Assembly (NCBI RefSeq): GCF_027596085.1
Contig: NC_072460.1
Span: forward strand, 4,374,512-4,438,511
Length of the DNA: 64,000 bases
Origin: Anoplopoma fimbria
Lineage: Eukaryota > Chordata > Actinopteri > Perciformes > Anoplopomatidae
Reading direction: 5' to 3'
Under the pieces are notes generated by a model, which did no database searches, was not told the DNA's origin, and saw only the letters and a list, made by a program, of their open reading frames with translations. Within the stretch, counting starts at the first letter, position 1. The number at the start of each line of letters is the position of its first letter. The position numbers were made by a program, and so were the translations under genes. This document shows, one piece after another, positions 51,128-64,000 of the stretch.

Positions 51128-51951
51128 AAGGGATTGTTAAAGTTTGTTTTTTGGGGGGTACTCGTCCATAGCTTGTGTATTACCTTCAGTAGATGGCGGT
51201 CGGCGCGCCCCCACTTTGGATAAGCAGGCAGGAGTACCAGCACGGGGGAAAGCAATGTACTGCTGTGGATGGGGGCAGCAGCAAAACGTAATTTAGCCAC
51301 CTAGAGAAAGAAAAAAATAAAAATAAAAATCAATATCAGCCTAAGTGTACACTATGTTAAAAAATATTTTCACTGCATAACCCTGCTTTAAAAGGCAGCC
51401 CTTTTTCCGAATGGTGAACTGAGGCTGTTTATTTATCCATGTTCTCCTCAAAGCCACAAGATTCCATTGACGGAACAAGAGAGTCGTTCACTTACGTTTG
51501 TTTGCGGAAATGTGGGAAAACACCAACAGAAAAAACAAAAATCACACAATGCCGCAAACAATCTAACCCATTGAGGTAGCGGTAGACCAGCAACTCTTGT
51601 ATCTGAGGGTCAAAATAACAAAAGTTTTATATAAAAAGGAGTCTAGCGGCTTTGAATGTTTTGCAGTTCCCTTTCGAAAGAGCAGCTGATAGCAATATTC
51701 AATTTTGATGACAATGTCCTATTTTGATATGCTTAATATTATAATATTATTATAGAGCGTACACTTAAACCACGATTGTTTTTTTTTTTAGGTGGCTTAA
51801 TATGCTGTGCGGCCCCCCCTCCCCCATTGCTTTGCTCCCGTTCTGGTACTCCTGTCTGTTTACAAAAAACTATCTATTGTAAGTAACACACTGACGGACT
51901 TTGGATAAGTACCTCATAGAAATCCACTTCCGAAACACCCAAACATTCCCT
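51128..51951. mobile_element. Foldback (long inverted repeat) non-autonomous element flanked by TTAA
   Basis: Left arm at about 51128-51370 and right arm at about 51735-51951 are diverged inverted copies of each other. Shared blocks include CAGGAGTACCAG, AAAGCAATG, TTAAGCCACCTA/TTTAGCCACCTA and TAAGTGTAC, in matching order. The outermost bases are AGGGA.. on both arms, flanked on each side by TTAA (51124-51127 and 51952-51955). The middle of about 360 bp has no coding potential. It resembles a palindromic repeat I recall from many fish genomes; the TTAA duplication hints at piggyBac-type mobilisation, but the family is not established. Confidence 0.75.
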
Positions 51952-52806
51952 TTAAGCATCTTGTTCTATCATCTGGTTAATGCAGGAAAGTAGTTACTGT
52001 GAAAATTGAACAATAGCTAAGTTGTGCGTTTTTAACACGGCTCATCTCAAAAGAGCCTTAAGTAAATACCTGTATTGCACAATGGGGCTCCACACATATG
52101 TACATTTAGATAATCATTAATCAAGGATTCTTTATTTAGATATTAGGCAGATAAAAACAGAAATGTGTGTTACGATTATTATATTGTTATTATTCACATA
52201 AATATTAGGTCAAATGCATGATCTAAGTATGATATAGACTGTGTTGTTTTTTGGGTCCCTACATGACAAAAGAGGTCATGGTTAACCAGCTGACTGTTTG
52301 TTTTCGTGTAGAAGTGGAACTGTGTCCGTTGTTGTTGTCCAGCTAGCCCTCCACCCCCCCACCTCATATCCCCTGTTACAGCCTTGTGCTCACGTCACTC
52401 GCTGCACCTACAGTCCTTGCTGGTGTTGACACAATAACACAATCCAAGGCTGCGTCAATAGTGTTGCGAAAAGGCTGAACACTTAAAACAGACTTTGTCA
52501 AACTGTCAAAATTGTTTTACCAACTTTGGCTCAACGCACAAGATTAATTCTCACATCAAAGTCGTGTCCTGAGGGTGTATGTGTGCGGACGGGTAAAAGA
52601 AAGTAAAACAGAACGGGTTCTGATACACAGAGTCTGGATCCGGGACGTAACACAAGACATGGAGTCAAATAACTGAAACCATAACAAAAGCACCAAACAC
52701 ACCAGTTCAGGAGCATCAATTTCATCTTGTTAAACATTGCACTGCAGAAGTATTCCATTTTCAGCCAAGAAACACTGGTACTTATGAGGCCTGTCACAAT
52801 GATACT

Positions 52807-53310
52807 TATATTGACTTTGTGTACATTATATGGACAGGTCACATGACGTTGATGTTTTTTTCCGACACTAACTCATTGTACGACATATGAACATGACCAA
52901 CCATTTTTACATTTGACTTATTGTACGACATTTGGACATGACTTCGATAATTTTTACATTATCAACTTATTCTACAATAAATGGACACAACCACAACGTT
53001 ATCCACTTATTGTACGACTTAACGACATGACCTTAAACATTTACGTTATTGGCTTATCGTATGACATATGGAGATGACATCGATCAATTTCACATTATCT
53101 ACTTATCCAATAATGTATGGACATGACCTTGATTATTTTTACGACTTGTTGTAAGCCTTGTTGTACGCTTAATAGTACGATATATGGACATGACAGTGAT
53201 CATATTTACATTATCCACTTAACCTATAATGTATGGACATGACCTTCATTATTTATTCTTACGTTACTGACTTTGTATAACATATGTACATTAGTATGGC
53301 TTTAGTCATT
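52807..53310. repeat. Degenerate minisatellite, unit about 49 bp
   Basis: About nine tandem, imperfect units following the pattern TTGTACGACATATGGACATG, then ACCTTGAT-ATTTTTACATTA, then TCCACTTA. The phrases GGACATGAC, TTGTACGAC and ATTATC-ACTTA recur at spacings close to 49 bp across the interval. Units have drifted by substitutions and small indels, and one unit near 53150 carries an extra insertion. No open reading frame runs through it. It lies upstream of the first coding exon of vdr. Confidence 0.85.
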
Positions 53311-54649
53311 TTTGTTGACCTTCATATTACCCGTTGTGTTTACATGTGTGTTTGTTTATGTAATAATAACACCAAAATGATGCCAGAATAAACTGTAGGA
53401 TTTTCGATGTACCATTTTTAAGACTTGTGCATTGCACATGCATTGCCCTTTTTTGTGAACAGAGCCAGAGAGTCCATTTTATTTATTATCTATTTTGGTT
53501 GTGTGGTTTTATTTCATTATTGTTTATCTAGGATATTTCAATGATTCTTTTGACATTCCAATTCCAATGTCTGAATATTCTTAAAAGGGTATACTTGAAT
53601 TATAATGTTTTTATATTATCATTATACCAGTGCAATTAAATGGTCTTAAAATCACAAGAATATCGTTTATCGTAACTATTTCTGTGACATTAAAGTGTCA
53701 TAAGTTAAGTTATTGTGACAAGCCTCGTGCCCACGCCAAACTTCTTGTTTCATGGCAACAACAGTCCCTGCATCCTTGCCAATCATCAAATATCTATTTC
53801 ATCCCTTTTGTTCTCTTCCTCTTTCCATTTCCCTTTTCTGTTCCTTTCTCCCTCCCTTTTCACTAATCCCACTCTCTATCCTCTGTAGCTGTAAACACAT
53901 TTGTCCATGTGGCTTCTGAGAGCAATGCCGAGTCGGCTACAAGTGCCATCCAATGTCAACAGATGAAACATTTAGTGAGAGGGATAATCAGGCCGGATTA
54001 CAGCAGAGCCCGCTCTGTCTGTTTTTCGCTGATGCTGATGTTATTTCCCTAGCCCAAGCAGCAAGCAGTGCAGCAGCTGAGTGCCATTTCATCGTGTTAA
54101 AATTCATAAACCCCATCAAAGCAAGTAAACACTCGGCCCCATGGAGGCGGACCATTAAGACCCCATCACCACGCAGTGTGTGAAAATAAAAAACATTCAC
54201 TGAAGGATATTTGGCATTATTTAGTGAGGGAGAATAGTTTATTTTCTTTTTCTTTTTTTTTTTAAATCAAATTACATGAGTATGTTGTTAAGAAAAAAAT
54301 GCATCGAAATACAGCCAAGCCTGTAATGGGCAATGCTCTGGTACACCCGTGAGGTTTATTGCAGGGACGCACTGTAAAAAACATGTTTTTGTGGTTCTTC
54401 AATGAATTATGCAACGAGTCATGTACTTAAAAACTGGCAGAAAAATAATTTGATCTGCACTTTCCCCACTTCACATTAATGACAGTAATAAAGGAGGATT
54501 TATCTTTGCTTTCACTGCCTGTAATAATGCAAATACTGGTCAACAATCACGATTAGAAAAAGAGGAAAGTTATGAGAAAAAAATAAAATAAAAAATAAAC
54601 ACAAAATCTCTACAGTAGTGCACGAGAACGTTGCTATTTAAAGATATAA

Positions 54650-54795
54650 CCAGGAGCGTCTTGTTAGCTGAGTGGTTGCAGCACATTCCTTTTAACCGCA
54701 ATGTCCTTTGTCGCATGTCACACCCCTCTGTCTTTCTCCCCCATTTCTCATCTGTCAAATAAAAAGGCAATGATGCCCCCACCCAAGAAAATAAG
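54650..54795 (+). mobile_element. Diverged tRNA-derived SINE
   Basis: The head, GTTAGCTGAGTGGTTGCAGC, has a tRNA-like A-box. It is followed by a region resembling TTTGTCGCATGTCACACCCC, CTCTGTCTTTCTCCCCCATT and the tail CAAATAAAAAGGCAATGATG with an A-rich end. This order matches a widespread fish SINE (…TGCTGCATGTC..CCTCTCTCTC..CAATAAAGGCAAAAATGCCC) known to me from other teleosts. The B-box is poorly preserved. Confidence 0.65.
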
Positions 54796-55114
54796 ATATA
54801 AATAGAGACCATCTTCTGATCGGACTACAATAGCCACGGCGCCAAACTGCGCCATGGGAGTAAAGTTGGGCTTCCTCTTACTTCCTACCCGTCTACTTCC
54901 TGCGCCCTCGCTCGGACCACGCCTTCATCTCAACATCCTTTTCATCTAAAACTACACACCTGTAAAGCTCCGTAACTGCATCTTGCACGGTTGTGACGCC
55001 ATTGTGGTTAAAAAAAAAATATGTCCACAGACAGAGAGACAGAAATATAAACACCTGGCAAAGTACTCAAACCCCACCTCCATGGTAGTTCCTGCTGCAT
55101 CCTTTTGCCATGAT

Positions 55115-55115
<1 letters not shown>

Positions 55116-55150
<35 letters not shown>
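55116..55150. repeat. (CA)n microsatellite
   Basis: Pure CA array of about 35 bp. Confidence 0.95.
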
Positions 55151-55153
<3 letters not shown>

Positions 55154-56927
55154 TGGCTGGTAAAAAGATTAAAATAAAAACCTCTGCTGTGTAGTTTAGG
55201 TAAACAATATCGATCAGCATTCATACCAATAATTGCCTTAAAATAATAAACCCACTCTATCGCATCCCAAAGTACTTGACATAGACAAATCCACCACACG
55301 CCAGTTAACAACGGTGCTGAAACGGTTGTACCTCCTTGTAAAGCTCCATGTGGCTCTCTTGTGACTTTTCTGTCTGCTGTTCTTTTCTCCTTCACCTCCT
55401 CTGTGCCTCTTGGCGGCCAGTCAAACTACCGTGCTGCGTTTGTTTGGCTTTCCTCCTATCGTAAATCTGACGATTCCAGTGTGCAGAACCTACGCAGCCC
55501 ACGAACCGCTAGAAACAACAAGACCACCTGACAGGGGAGGAGGAAGGCGAAACATGTCATGATAAGAATTAGTGTGCACTCTCTATATTGTGCAATAAAC
55601 TCCAGGTAGGCTTGGACTCCACGCTTCCGTGCGCGTGTGACCGCGCGTGTGAGGCTTTGTGTTCAATTGAGCGCGAGGTGGAATCAATGTATTGATTAAC
55701 CCGCACCGGTTCCTTCAAATATCATCACAGTGATTGAGCATTTTGTCACCGCAACTCTGAGGCCGAGACTGATTATTAATGAGCATCTGGCGACCTTGAC
55801 CTGAATGAAGCTTGTTTACACGATCTGAGAAAGGCTTTCAGAAACCACAGGCCTACAAAACGGATCCTTGAGGACTTGATAAGAGTTGAAGTTGCTGAAC
55901 AACAAATTGGATAAATTGCTGTGGGCTATGCTTCAATGGATTAAATGGTTTTGACCATTTCTAATTTATCTCAATCTCTGCTCTAATAGAAGAAAAATTG
56001 GCCGTGGATGTAGAAGGCAGGTTTGAGCACAGTATAATTAATCTACCCCATATGGGAACATTTTTATTGTTGGTTTAGTACTGAACTTTATTTCAGTACT
56101 GTCAAAATTGTGTGTGATGAAGAAGAAAATTTGGGATTTTTTTATATCCCACTGGTCTTTTTAAGCCATCAGAGTGGGCTTAAGAAGTCATTTTGATGGC
56201 CGGTACAGTCCTTAATTGCAAATTCAAAAACTGAATTAAAATAAATGCCTTGGCTAATGAATGGGTTAAACATGCTCAAGCTTCTTTGTAAATGGTTAAA
56301 GAGCTCGTCCTTAAACTGAGGACCTGGGTCCACGCCACCATACCAGTGTCAACGCTCCACAAGTGTCCCTGACCTACTTCACGCTACGCGCCGAGAGAAA
56401 GGACAATTTCCCCGCTGGGATGAATAAAGTCCCGCCATTGTCTGAGAGATGACTCCCAGCTGACTTTTGTTGCATCTGCACGGACTCTGGATATTTCGGC
56501 ATTTTTTTGGAGAGCTCTACTAATTCGATTCCAACCGTACTGTGCTGTCATTGATTCGATTTTACTGTTGACATTCAGACGGGGAGAGGAAGAGGAAGGA
56601 GCCTCGTCTTCCTCTCTGCTCCCTCAGGTGGGCTGTGCTTCACGGGAATGTCAGGCCAAGGGACTCTCTCCTTCCGCATAGTTTTCTCTTCAAAGCGCAG
56701 CAGCGACCCAGTACAGCAGAGTCCTGTATACGGCCCAGTGTAGCAGGGCACCATAGGAAATGGAATCCGCTGCGTATAGAGGGGTTTACGCTATAGGCGG
56801 CACAACAGGGCGCATGGCCTACTTTTACCACCAGCTGCCTCGCAGTGGGCCTCCCTAACAGCTAACCGCCATAAACTCCACAGTCCAGTACAATGCAACA
56901 AAAGCAGGCAGGCGGGCCAGAGCCTGA

Positions 56928-56928
<1 letters not shown>

Positions 56929-56974
<46 letters not shown>
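56929..56974. repeat. (CA)n microsatellite
   Basis: CGCG followed by a pure CA array of 43 bp. Confidence 0.95.
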
Positions 56975-56976
<2 letters not shown>

Positions 56977-57858
56977 TAAAAAAAATCCAGCCGCTTGCAA
57001 AAAACCAAACAACTGCTTCTTGTGTCTCCTCGCCGTGATGTTACACAGAGACTTCTGGCTCCGTCATCTTTGGGATGGACTTGTTTACTGATCTTGACGG
57101 GGAAATGAGTGAAATCCTGTTTAAAAAAAGGGAAGGTTTTAGATTTCAGTTTGGCTCCTCATGAAGGTAAGTTAAGAAATCAGAGTAGAGGCACCCAAAC
57201 AACCTACTTATAGTCCAAACCTCAATGCGGGAGACAAAGATCAAAGCCGGAGGTGTTTTTTGTTTTACTCTCTGAGTTGGTACCCGACAGACTACAAAGA
57301 GTCCACAGGTATGTCCCAAGTCCCTCCGCTCTCCGCAGAATAAACATAATATTCATATTTGGATTAAGTGGAACAATCTGCTAGTTCCTATTGTGTTTAT
57401 GAATAAAAGAACCACATCTCTGTTTGACAATCCACATCCTCCAACTTCTCTCTAAAGCAGTGTACTGAACGTTTCAACCTTCATAAAAGCTGAATTTATT
57501 GCAGGAATGCTGTATTTGCACACTGGCAAATGTGTGTATATGCTAAAGCTGGAGTGTTTATGTAACCGAAAAGCTACTGCATACAACACGGCGAAAAAAC
57601 TACATAAACTGGGATATTTTTACACACGTAACAGGGACTGGAACAGGAAGCAAAACTGTAAAGCATGTATGGAAAAATGAAAATATTCGTGCCAAGAAAA
57701 ATGAAACTGAACTTGAATCTATGGCTCATTATCGCATAATGTAAACTGATTGTAATCCAAGAGGCAGCGATGCATGACATGAATGTCAGTATCAATAGGC
57801 TCCACTGTGCTTCAGTACAGTACGAGAGGGAAAGGTCCAAAGAGGTGAACCATGGGGA

Positions 57859-57890
57859 GGGAGGGAGGGAGAGAGGGAGAGAGAGAGAGA
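57859..57890. repeat. GGGA/GA tract
   Basis: GGGAGGGAGGGA followed by GAGAGA; four closely spaced G triplets occur at its start. A run of 14 G's lies at 57950-57963. Confidence 0.9.
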
Positions 57891-58708
57891 GCTCTGACTT
57901 TATGCTTGCACATCCAACAAATGAGCCTGAGGCCATTAAAAAGGAATGGCGGGGGGGGGGGGGGCTCTAAGCATTTGTGTTTTTTGAAAGCTACTTATGG
58001 AGTGCGCTAATTGGCTGCAGGAGTATGCTACACTGAGGGACTGATGTGATTGGTCGGTACGTGGCGCACCCCCCTGACACACACACACACGCCCACAAAC
58101 GGATTAACAATTGTTCGTTTACGACCAATTTGGTGGCGTAGACATCTGTCCACGTGTCAAACCCTTCGAGAAAGATTCAAGGGAGACCTTTGTCTGCAAT
58201 CTGCACAACATGTTTCAACCCCGAGAGATGCTTTTATACGTTTTCTCATCTATCCAAAAAAGAAAAAAACGGAGAAACGTGTCTTAAGTTGTCAGTGCTC
58301 CATACGATATCGTTATGAGAACTTTTGTGACTCAGCATGGAAGTGGCGGGTATAATTGCAGCTGCAGCGACAAAGTAAAATATCTTATCACAATCAGCTG
58401 CTGTTACAAGATTAATTTATGTTGCGCAAGAAAGGCATAATGAAATAATCAACGGTCTCATCTTAAAAAACGCTACAATCATGTCGGGGTTTTGAGGACG
58501 CATCTGCACATTAAGACTTTCGCAGTAATATACTTTCAGACTATCGAATTCTTAATGGTCATTAATCAATGATCATTGAATCATATCTATGTGGCACAGT
58601 GGGGATTAGCTGGAAACAAAGGCTCTACTTTGAGGTGCTGAGCCGTCTTTTTTTCCATAAAGCCACACTGTAAACAGACACAGCAACACTAGAACAGGTC
58701 TGTATCTC

Positions 58709-58809
<101 letters not shown>

Positions 58810-58963
58810 AGCAGGAAATGTGCTGAAGGAGCTGCTAATTGCCTGTATGGTGTGCCAGTTTATCTTAGAAATAAGTGTGTCTTTTATACAGGCACTATAA
58901 TAATAACAGGGGCTGAATAAAGCTGAGCTGGGATAAAAGCAGGTGGCCACCCTGGCTCGCTCT

Positions 58964-59003
<40 letters not shown>

Positions 59004-59232
59004 TGGTGCAGGTGGAGGCAAACACACCTCTGTTTTAAACTGGCACAGATTCCGACGTGGGAACAGCCCCGGAACAACCCAGCTGTGCAAACGAAAACAA
59101 AATGGATTAAGGACATTAAATCTCGTGCGCATACGCGGGATCTGTGCGTGTACAGTAAGCAGGGGCAGGAGGCGGGGGGATGAAAATATACTGCATCTCC
59201 CCTCACTAATCAGGTTAAAAGCACTGAGAAAA

Positions 59233-59348
<116 letters not shown>

Positions 59349-59936
59349 AATATTCATGGCATAGGATTTGGGCCAAACATAATTTCAGAACGCACTTGAT
59401 TTGTGCTCCCTACCCCCTTGAACATCACCTTCACTGACTCCTTTCCTAGCGTCTATTTCCCCCCGTCCTAGTCAGTGTAGCAACTTCTGAATGCGTTACA
59501 ACCACAAGACAAGGTGACTGACATGCATATGCATACTTGTTTATACATACAAACATTAAAAAAAGACTACTTATGACATTTTAATTGCCTCATCGTCTCT
59601 ACTTTAGTACTGTTTTGTTGTAGGATTGGACCAATTGCCTGTTGTAATAGTCTGAATAATCAATCTGTTTCGTTCATCTAACTCACAAGGGCTTATGTGC
59701 ACCAAAATTGAAATGCTGCGTCTGATTCGATTAAAATTCCATCTATTTAAGATGATATTCCAATCTGTTTCTACCCGGCGGGGCCCGGCCTCCCTTTTGT
59801 GTTCCCTCTCCTGCCGCCGATCCACAACAGCAGCTCTGAACTTTAGACCTCGTTTTCCAGGCAGAGGATGAAAACGAACGGGCCGTCGGAGCTGCTGGCA
59901 GACTGACAGGGAGAGAGACGGGAGAGGGAGGAGCGA

Positions 59937-59967
59937 GAGGGAGGGAGGGAGGGAGGGAGGGAGGGAG
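59937..59967. repeat. (GGGA)n tetranucleotide tract
   Basis: Seven GAGG/GGGA units with regular G triplets; potential G-quadruplex sequence. A further 14-G run is at 60102-60115. Confidence 0.93.
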
Positions 59968-61375
59968 AGACAGAGAGGAGCTTGTAGAGAAAGGAATGAA
60001 GTAATGAAGAAGAAAAAAAAGAAAAGGAAAATAAGGCGGGAACTGAGGAATGAAAGGAGAACGTGATATAGAGAGGGATTGAAGGGGGAAGGAGGAGAGA
60101 AGGGGGGGGGGGGGGCTGGTGAAGGAAACAAGAAACATAGAAGGAAAAATCGCAAGAACACGCGGTTGAAGAAATGCAGGTGTAAGAAAATAAAGAGGCA
60201 AGCAAGTAGGAATAAAGAGAAGAAAATGGTGATTAGCCATGTCCATTACACACTACACGGCCTTCCTTCTGGAGTCAGCATGTCACGCTTTGCACACAAT
60301 TGTTTCAAACGCGACGGCCGGGGGAAATCTTCATTGTTTCCAGCCGCGTCTTGGTGAATGATGTGTGTGGCAGGACGTCTCTCAGGGCCCGAGGGCGTCA
60401 CGTGATCTGCCCGGCGCTGCTCCTGACAGCTTAATTGTGACGGCTTAAGGGCTGAGGCTGTAATGTCCCGCGTACGTAAGTACACACCCTTAAGAGAAAG
60501 ACAAGTGTTCTGGGCAGAAGTCCAACCGCAGGAGAGTGTGCCGCGCTGTGTGCAGCCCTACCTGTGTATTTGGAGAGCGTGTTTACACCGTCTTTAATTA
60601 CGCTAAATGTAACATCTCCGCACCGGATCAATAGCTCCGACAGGACGGAGAGCCGTGTCAGATGAGCTGAGGCTCACTTGTCATTGGTGATCAATACATG
60701 ACCTGGAAATCAAAGAGGACCAAAGGGACACCAGCTGATTGACAGAGGGGAAAATGGGAGAATCCAGCCGCGGCGTGTGCAAACAAGACGTGCACACACA
60801 GGTTGATTATGGTTCAACACAATAACGGCTTGAATTAGGTTTTTTCCTATCGTTACCGCAGATGCTGTTACTTTCATCTTAGCCGTTACTAAAATAAAAT
60901 AAAAAAGGATGAAACATGTATGCAAGTCTTAAAATGCATATTTCTGTTCTGATTACAGTCCAACTGTTCCTTCAGATCAGACTCCTTATGTCACACTGCC
61001 ACACCACAGGACGCCGTACTTCAAAAATAAGTCACTTCCTATGATTGTAGGGTAAATAAAAGCATCCTGATGTAAAATCAAACATGACCTTGTCCTTGTC
61101 CTTCCCTTTGAAGGCCACCCACTACTTCCACATCACACAAAATATGGCCCGAGCGCACACACACACACACACACTCAACTCCAAGCTAAATATATGCTGA
61201 CAACATTAAGATAAATTATAAGTTGTGTTCTCTAAGGATTCCTCTGCTTCCTGCTCCGGCTCGTTAGCAACCGAAGGGGAAAAGGGACGGTTGTGGCAGC
61301 CTCATTCAGGCAGGAGAAGAAGCTGCCTGAGCTTTCATCCAGCTGTCAGGACAGAGTTTCTGTGTGGTCTCCATG

Positions 61376-61378
<3 letters not shown>

Positions 61379-61464
<86 letters not shown>
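61379..61464. repeat. (GT)n microsatellite, 86 bp
   Basis: Pure GT array. Confidence 0.97.
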
Positions 61465-61466
<2 letters not shown>

Positions 61467-62943
61467 TCTTTTCATGAGGGGAACACAAAATTAAGTATAT
61501 AAAACTCTAGTACACTCTAATTACCCTAAAGGATAATCAAATAAGGAAAAGACAAAAGATTCTACAAAAATCACACCATAAATCTCAGCACCTGTTTTAA
61601 GATAAACACACTTATCTGCACATTAAATACTGAATATTACCGGATGAAACTAAATTGGCTGCAGCTCATCTGTTTGTTATAGAAATGTTGGTGTTGTTTG
61701 CTTTAAGACATTATGGTACCTTCTGAGGAGGTATACTCTTGTCTTAAAGGAAACAACAAAAAACTATCATGGTGACTGAATGAAGTCCGTCACAGTGTAT
61801 TTATATTATATAATATATATATTGAAGGAGGCCTTGGACTTCATTGGCTGGGTAGGACACCTCTAGGCTCTGGTCACAGCTGTTATAAGGGGCATGGATA
61901 CTGTATGCAATGATAACATCAGACTTTTTGAATGCATTTTGTTTTAAAAAGGGGCCCAACATGTATTTTCGCAGATTAGTACACAGATTCATGTAAATTA
62001 AAAAAAAGCTGCTTTCCTTGTCAGGCTTCTGGTAGCTCAATCAATTAGGCCGAGTTCATAGGCACCTCCAAAACAGATACAGAACCATTATAACAACTCA
62101 GGGCAAACGGCCATCAAATTAGCAGAAAGGTGTCTACACACTGCTTACTTAGTATTACCAGAAATAAAAAAATAAGATGTAATAATATTTTGTTGGCTTT
62201 TTTCTCGTCCGGTATGGTTTGGATGAAATCTGTTTGTTTATTTTTTTTTTTTAAATGAATGCTGCCCTTATTGCAGAACAAAATAATAATAACAGAACAT
62301 TGGCATTAGAGTACGCAAATTTTGTTTGCTGGCACATCCCGTCGTGAGTCATGTATTACTCATGAAGCACAGGTTTACGACTATAGGTATTAAAAACAAA
62401 ACGTCAATAAGTGGAGAAAAAACATATTTTCTCTTCCTCTCTTTATTTCCGACCGCTTTGTTTATTCTTATTTAGCATTTAACGTCCCGATATCTTTCCT
62501 CGAATGGAAACTATGTTGTACCTATGCAGCATGCATTTGTTAAATGACCTGTGAAGACATAAAAGAAGGCTATCACTGACACTGACTTCCAGCTGCCTTT
62601 CAGTGGAACCTGAGAGGCATAAACAGATTTACTGGGAATAAATAACAAAGATAAAGAATAGGACACCCGGCAGCATTGACAGCTGCCACTGACCTTTTAC
62701 TCCATTTTCCTCCTAGGAGCTAAACGCGGCAGCTTACGGTCGACACTCCTCCAGACAAAATCCCCCCCTAGGTCCGGAGCTCTTCCTCCGCGTCCCTCCC
62801 TCTGGTTTAACTCTCTAGCTGCCTCACTGATTTGGATATTCATCGATAATCCCGGTCTCTTCGTTTACACCTTGACCATTTTCCTCCCACCACAAAGATA
62901 ACCGCTTTCTTCTGCCAGAAGCTTGCACATTTGTTGCAGCAAA

Positions 62944-62946
<3 letters not shown>

Positions 62947-63036
<90 letters not shown>
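62947..63036. repeat. (CA)n microsatellite, 90 bp
   Basis: Pure CA array following an A run. Confidence 0.97.
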
Positions 63037-63037
<1 letters not shown>

Positions 63038-64000
63038 GCAGCCTGTAGCTATGTCAGTGTTGACGAGGAGCGGGGGGCAAAGGGCCAACAAGGTGAAACC
63101 TGAAAGTTAATGGTTAACCAGATAATTGGGGTCCGCAGGGTGAGGACAAACTCCACAAATATAGCACAAGCCATCAGTGACACGAGGAAAGAGTTTAAGG
63201 AAAGGGGGTGGGGGGGTGGAGGAGAGAGGTTAAAGTAAAGTTAGAGAGGAAATGCAATCAAAAGGAAATAAAAAAGGAAGCGAGATCTAAAAAGGAAGGG
63301 AGGGAAAAAAGCAAAAAAAAAGGACAGGACAGGGTGCAAGCAGGGAAAAAAATAGGGCAGAGCAAGAGTGAAATAAGTAGAAGAAGAGAAAAAGGAAGAA
63401 GGATTCCTTGAACTTGCGCAATGATCTGAGAAAATGTTCCACTTCTCTGCATCATGCCATTCAAATTGATTGTGTGATAAAAAAAAAAAGGGTATAAATG
63501 CTCAACGAGACTTTTGTTTCTTGTTTTGCGACCCATAATTCAGTTCATTTTCCAAGAATTGAAAATTAGAAAAAAGTGTGAGACATTAACGCATTGGCTC
63601 AACTCAGATGCTTTGTCGCAGACCTTTGATGTATTATTTATTACAGCCATTTTGATTTTTTTTTAGAAACATAACTACTGCATCTTGGCGATTTTGCGCC
63701 CCAACTATTGAAGCCAGAAGTAAAAGCCAGATTATAATGACGGGGATAAAACAGCAGACTCTTCTTTTCTTTCTTTATACTAGTTTGAAAACAATCTCCA
63801 GCTTAGCTTGGTCCAACATGTGGTATTATATGTTACAATCCAAATTACAATGTGTGTGCGTGTGTGTGTGTATTTTGGTTAGCATAGTCACATTTTTGTT
63901 GATTACAGCCATTTTCATTCCATATTAGTAGACTATATGATTTAAAGTAATGATAAATAATTGATTAGTGCAGCTTTAACGTATGTATTTTATCAACACA

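Noticed and set aside
59604..60246. Three overlapping minus-strand frames of up to 185 codons rich in Ser, Pro, Leu and Phe
   Set aside because: They read through GGGA and purine-rich simple repeats; no domain, no conserved motif, and several frames are open at once.
62030..62080. tRNA-like head GGTAGCTCAATCAATTAG
   Set aside because: No B-box, acceptor stem or SINE tail follows.

Overview
The window is animal nuclear DNA, almost certainly from a teleost fish. Its one recognisable protein-coding gene is the vitamin D receptor (vdr), a nuclear hormone receptor, on the minus strand. It has eight coding exons from the start codon at 47186-47184 to the stop at 24943-24941. All exon joins use GT/AG splice sites in compatible phase, and the joined frame is exactly 420 codons. 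Teleost origin is suggested by the form of the protein, by extremely dense, long CA/GT microsatellites, and by degenerate copies of repeats I recognise as common in fish: a Tc1-like transposon, a tRNA-derived SINE and other dispersed families. I cannot decide between the two teleost paralogues (vdra or vdrb).

Layout. 1-24.9 kb: no gene recognised; microsatellites (including a cluster of five dinucleotide arrays at 12.2-13.1 kb), an 83-bp perfect tandem duplication inside a degenerate hAT-like repeat, fragments of dispersed fish repeats, and the vdr 3' UTR at the right end (3' limit unknown). 24.9-47.2 kb: vdr coding exons, ordered C terminus to N terminus along the + strand. The exon encoding zinc finger 1 is separated from the zinc finger 2 exon by a 2.2 kb intron holding a dead Tc1-like element. 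The following intron is 9.7 kb and holds two copies of a dispersed repeat, a nuclear-receptor-type DR4 motif and a stretch of unique-looking DNA. 47.2-64 kb: DNA upstream of the first coding exon, probably 5' intron, non-coding first exon(s) and promoter, none of which I could place. It holds a long inverted-repeat (foldback) element flanked by TTAA, a degenerate minisatellite of about 49 bp, a SINE and more CA/GT arrays.

I found no RNA gene, CRISPR array or second host protein gene. The most unusual structures are the foldback element, the minisatellite, the clustered opposite-orientation GT/CA arrays, and nuclear-receptor-type repeat motifs inside the receptor's own gene. The absence of long CA/GT arrays from 28.3 to 49.8 kb also stands out.
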